Positions 7,241 through 9,639 of a DNA stretch of 9,639 nt are shown here, piece by piece. Each line of letters begins with the position of its first letter. The stretch's first letter is position 1. This stretch comes from Tannerella sp. (GTDB lineage Bacteria > Bacteroidota > Bacteroidia > Bacteroidales > Tannerellaceae), in assembly GCA_031282485.1 (NCBI GenBank), contig JAITDQ010000216.1:1-9639 (forward strand). Direction: 5' to 3'. The position numbers and the translations under genes are program-made. The notes beneath the pieces were generated by a model, which saw only the letters and a list, made by a program, of their open reading frames with translations, searched no databases and was not told the DNA's origin.

Positions 7241-7248
7241 TATCTTTG
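7241..7248 (+). promoter_or_regulatory. Promoter -7 box for the AAA ATPase gene
   Basis: TATCTTTG at 7241-7248 matches TAnnTTTG, 20 nt before the ATG at 7269, giving a very short leader of about 15 nt. No good TTTG is seen at the usual distance upstream. The box points away from the paaK box at 7101-7108, so the 206-nt gap 7063-7268 is a divergent promoter region. Nothing else was recognised in it. Confidence 0.5.
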
Positions 7249-7268
7249 CGTTTTAATTTTGGATAGTT

Positions 7269-8987
7269 ATGCTTACAAATATCAAAATAGAAAATTTCAA
7301 AAAGTTGGAAAGTGTATCATTCCCGCTTTCTTCGTCTGTTGTTATTATTGGACCTAATAATTCAGGCAAATCCACTATTTTTCAGGCGCTTTGTCTGTGG
7401 GAAATTGGCGTGCGTAATTTTATTGCCGCCGCTGCTAAAGAGAAAAAAAAACTAAACAAAAATAACCGCGTTACCCTAAACCGCAAAGATTTATTAAACA
7501 GCCCCATAGAAGATGCCCGTTTTTTGTGGACAGGCAAAAAAACCGCGAGTGGAGTAAAGGGAAACAATAATATCATTCTTTCCATTGAAGTGGAAGGCGA
7601 AGACGAAGGTAAAAAATGGACATGCAGAGCAGAATTTTATTACTATAACACAGAATCTTTTTCTTGCGGTATAACAAAAGGATTATCTGAAATTACAAAT
7701 TTATTTAACAAGGGGAAATCTGTTCATTTTGGTTTTTTGCAGGCAATGTCCGGTATTTCAACTACCGAAGATAAATTGACGCGCGGCGCTATCGAAAGAA
7801 GATTGGGCGAAGGGAAAACAGCCGAAGTTTTGCGAAATATTTGTTATGAAATTCTGTATCCCGAAATACCTCACAGCAAAGATTACAATCCTGATGAGAG
7901 TTGGAATAAACTCAAAAAGGTAATTAAAACTATGTTTGGGATTGATTTACAGAAACCCGAATATATAAAATCTTTGGGGGTTTTAAAATTTGAATTTGTT
8001 GAAAATAAAATCACTTATGATATTTCGTCCGGCGGTCGCGGTTTTCTGCAAACATTGCTGTTGTTTGCTTATATGTTTGCCAATCCAAATACAGTATTAT
8101 TGTTAGACGAACCTGACGCACATCTGGAAGTTATCAGACAGCGGGAAACATTTCAAAAAATCAATGAAACAGCACAGGAAACAGGCAGTCAGATAATTAT
8201 TGCCTCTCATTCGGAAGTTGTTTTAGATGAAGCCGCTGATGTTTCGAATGTAATTGCTCTCATTGAAAATCAGGCAATTCAGTTAAATGTTTCTACTAAA
8301 TCACAATCAATAAGTTATATCAGAAAAGCCCTGACCGAAATTGGATGGGAAAAGTATTATTTGGCAAAAATCAAAGGGCATATTCTTTATATGGAAGGTT
8401 CCACCGATTTACAGATGTTACTGCATTTTGCCAATAAATTAGGACACAAGGTTGAACCGCTTTTACGAAATGCCAATGTACAGTATACTTCCGATAATGT
8501 TCCCGGAACAGCAATTAATAATTTTGTATCATTACAGGAAATTTTTAATGAACTTAAAGGATTGGCATTATTTGACAACATACCCGGTTTGCAGGAAAAT
8601 CCAAAACTGAAAATTATCTGTTGGAAAAAACGGGAATTGGAAAATTATTTTGCAAAACCTGATTTATTAATCAAATATGCTAAATTATTGCACGAAGAAT
8701 ATCCTCAATTTTCACAGCAACAGTTAGAACAGGCAATGCAGCAAGCAATAACCGATTATACTTTGCCTGCTTATCTGAAAAATTTAGAAGATGAATGGTG
8801 GAATACGGCAAAATTATCTGACGAATGGTTAGATAAAATTTTCCCCGCATTTTATAAGCAATTAGGCGTAAGTGTCGGAGTAAATTTCAAAAAGAATTAT
8901 TATCAACTCATTTCGTTGTTGGATAAAAAAGATATTTCTGCCGAAGTATCTGAAAAATTAAATGCTGTTTACAGCGTATTGAAATAA
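7269..8987 (+). CDS. AAA/ABC-type ATPase with OLD-like, degenerate TOPRIM C-terminal half
   Basis: A 572-residue protein. The N-terminal ATPase shows Walker A GPNNSGKS (28-35), ABC-like signature SSGGRG (253-258), Walker B VLLLDEPDAHLE (276-287) and switch histidine in ASHSE (312-316). There is a helical insertion at about 55-235 where SMC/Rad50-like enzymes carry their arm, but it is short. After residue 370 comes a TOPRIM-like region: YMEGSTD (374-380) offers the metal-binding Glu, and RELENY (455-460) is common in AAA-TOPRIM proteins. Where an Asp-x-Asp is expected the chain reads FDNIPG (435-440), so the second Asp is missing. Length and layout resemble OLD/GajA nucleases, but no helicase partner lies nearby. 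The gene is visibly more AT-rich than its neighbours, with many Lys-AAA and Leu-TTA codons, which suggests transfer. A phage-defence role is inference. Confidence 0.85.
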   Translation: MLTNIKIENFKKLESVSFPLSSSVVIIGPNNSGKSTIFQALCLWEIGVRNFIAAAAKEKKKLNKNNRVTLNRKDLLNSPIEDARFLWTGKKTASGVKGNNNIILSIEVEGEDEGKKWTCRAEFYYYNTESFSCGITKGLSEITNLFNKGKSVHFGFLQAMSGISTTEDKLTRGAIERRLGEGKTAEVLRNICYEILYPEIPHSKDYNPDESWNKLKKVIKTMFGIDLQKPEYIKSLGVLKFEFVENKITYDISSGGRGFLQTLLLFAYMFANPNTVLLLDEPDAHLEVIRQRETFQKINETAQETGSQIIIASHSEVVLDEAADVSNVIALIENQAIQLNVSTKSQSISYIRKALTEIGWEKYYLAKIKGHILYMEGSTDLQMLLHFANKLGHKVEPLLRNANVQYTSDNVPGTAINNFVSLQEIFNELKGLALFDNIPGLQENPKLKIICWKKRELENYFAKPDLLIKYAKLLHEEYPQFSQQQLEQAMQQAITDYTLPAYLKNLEDEWWNTAKLSDEWLDKIFPAFYKQLGVSVGVNFKKNYYQLISLLDKKDISAEVSEKLNAVYSVLK

Positions 8988-9006
8988 TCTCGATAGTTTC
9001 TTCCCT

Positions 9007-9144
9007 TTATTGCGCCTCGGCTTCCAGTCCGTCAAGAAAATCTTCCAGCAATTCATGGTTGCCGTACCGGTTCAAGTCGATGCGAACGTAACGATTGTGT
9101 CCCGTCGCGTCTTTTGTATATTTGATTCCTTCTAATTGTTTCAT
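9007..9144 (-). CDS. Small ORF, 45 aa, resembling the N-terminal part of an antitoxin-like family
   Basis: The ORF encodes MKQLEGIKYT at the front, a basic strand (about residues 15-25, NRYVRIDLNRY), and an acidic helix ending LLEDFLDGLEAEAQ. From memory this pattern (GIKY-TD..G...-V.IDL..YG..LEDFLD.LEAE) fits small proteins often found beside RelE/ParE-type toxins, which normally run on for 20 or more residues. No toxin gene is adjacent. The ORF lies 12 nt after the TlpA-like gene on the same strand and ends 19 nt from the convergent AAA ATPase stop. Directly beyond the TAA the same frame continues REETIEI, which resembles the usual tail, so the gene may be truncated. Coding status is likely from the pattern; the function is uncertain. 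Confidence 0.5.
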   Translation of the reverse strand: MKQLEGIKYTKDATGHNRYVRIDLNRYGNHELLEDFLDGLEAEAQ

Positions 9145-9156
9145 AATGTATGCATG

Positions 9157-9639
9157 TCAGGAGTTTTTAATTGCTTTCAGCAGTGTATTCTTCAGTGTGT
9201 CGTGATTGCGCAAGTCATTGCGCAATTCGTAGTTGCCGTTCCTGTCGACAAGCACGTACGAAGGTATGCCGTCGATTTTAAATTTGTTACAGATATAGGT
9301 CCACTGTTTGTCGCTCAGCCGGTAATGTTCACCTTTGATATCGGCAATCATTGTAAGCCATTTCGTTTCCGGCGACGACGGACCTGTGAGATATACAAAG
9401 ACAAGGTTGTCACTTTTTAATTCAGCGTCTTTGAGCGGTTCCGTTTGCCTCATGGCTGCGCGGCACGGCCCGCACCATGTAGCCCAAAAATCGACGAAAA
9501 CAACTTTTCCCTTATAATTTCCGACTATGGCATCAAACAGTTGCGCTTCGGATACCTTCGGAATTTCGCAAATCGTGTATCCCGTTTTGCTTTTTGATTC
9601 TTCAATTTGCTGCTGTATTTTTTTATCCATGGCCGACAG
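9157..9639 (-). CDS. TlpA/thioredoxin-family thiol-disulfide oxidoreductase, C-terminal part (runs off right edge)
   Basis: The C-terminal 160 or so residues of a thioredoxin-fold protein. VVFVDFWATWCGPCRAAM holds the redox-active WCGPC (residues 52-56 counted from the Met codon at 9630), followed by VFVYLTG. GIPSYVLVD (121-129) supplies the cis-proline that faces the active site. Such proteins reduce or rearrange disulfides, usually in the periplasm as tethered or secreted proteins. In Bacteroidota many carry a long N-terminal domain before the thioredoxin fold. The frame stays open past the Met at 9630 to the window edge (codons Ala, Ser, Leu just before it), so that Met is probably internal and the true start, with any signal peptide, lies outside. 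The stop is 12 nt before the 45-codon ORF. Confidence 0.88.
   Translation of the reverse strand: MSAMDKKIQQQIEESKSKTGYTICEIPKVSEAQLFDAIVGNYKGKVVFVDFWATWCGPCRAAMRQTEPLKDAELKSDNLVFVYLTGPSSPETKWLTMIADIKGEHYRLSDKQWTYICNKFKIDGIPSYVLVDRNGNYELRNDLRNHDTLKNTLLKAIKNS

Noticed and set aside
7063..7268. Attachment site or target-site duplication next to the AT-rich ATPase gene
   Set aside because: I compared the gap before the gene with the sequence after 8987 and saw no shared direct repeat, no tRNA and no integrase.
8988..9006. Possible terminator between the convergent ATPase gene and the 45-codon ORF
   Set aside because: Only 19 nt separate the stops, and no inverted repeat followed by a T run is visible.
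1..9639. tRNA, rRNA, CRISPR array or riboswitch
   Set aside because: No spaced direct repeats, cloverleaf-like sequence or conserved aptamer pattern was recognised; intergenic gaps are short and AT-rich.

Overview
The window looks like a piece of a Bacteroidales (Bacteroidota) chromosome. The support is the gene content plus promoter boxes of the Bacteroidota type (TAnnTTTG, two of them with a TTTG box 19-20 nt upstream) and start sites with no consistent Shine-Dalgarno sequence. No species can be named from the sequence alone.

From left to right: positions 1-137 hold the first 45 codons of a zinc-ribbon protein (minus strand, running off the left edge) with a good promoter. Positions 291-7062 hold a compact leftward block. 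In transcription order it is a phenylacetate-CoA ligase (paaK type), a tandem-ACT protein, a 37-residue membrane peptide, a sodium:solute symporter, an MltG-type peptidoglycan lytic transglycosylase, and the alpha and beta subunits of indolepyruvate:ferredoxin oxidoreductase (iorA, iorB). The genes from paaK to mltG are separated by 2-28 nt and look like one transcript. iorAB has its own promoter touching the last codons of mltG.

The metabolic genes make sense together. A symporter could move an aryl or organic acid, the ligase activates aryl acetates to CoA thioesters, and IorAB interconverts aryl pyruvates and aryl-acetyl-CoA using ferredoxin. Run reductively this makes aromatic amino acid skeletons from aryl acetates, an activity known from gut and rumen Bacteroides. 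Run oxidatively it ferments aromatic amino acids. The ACT protein could sense an amino acid. MltG is a cell-wall gene embedded in the set.

Divergent from this block, at 7269-8987 on the plus strand, is a lone AT-rich gene for an ABC-type AAA ATPase with a degenerate TOPRIM-like C-terminal half (OLD-nuclease-like). It is the clearest accessory gene and a candidate defence protein. At the right edge, on the minus strand, is the C-terminal part of a TlpA-like thioredoxin-fold oxidoreductase (9157 to the edge). It is followed by a 45-codon ORF resembling the front half of a small antitoxin-like family. No RNA genes, CRISPR arrays or insertion sequences were seen, and no gene-free stretch exceeds 300 nt.
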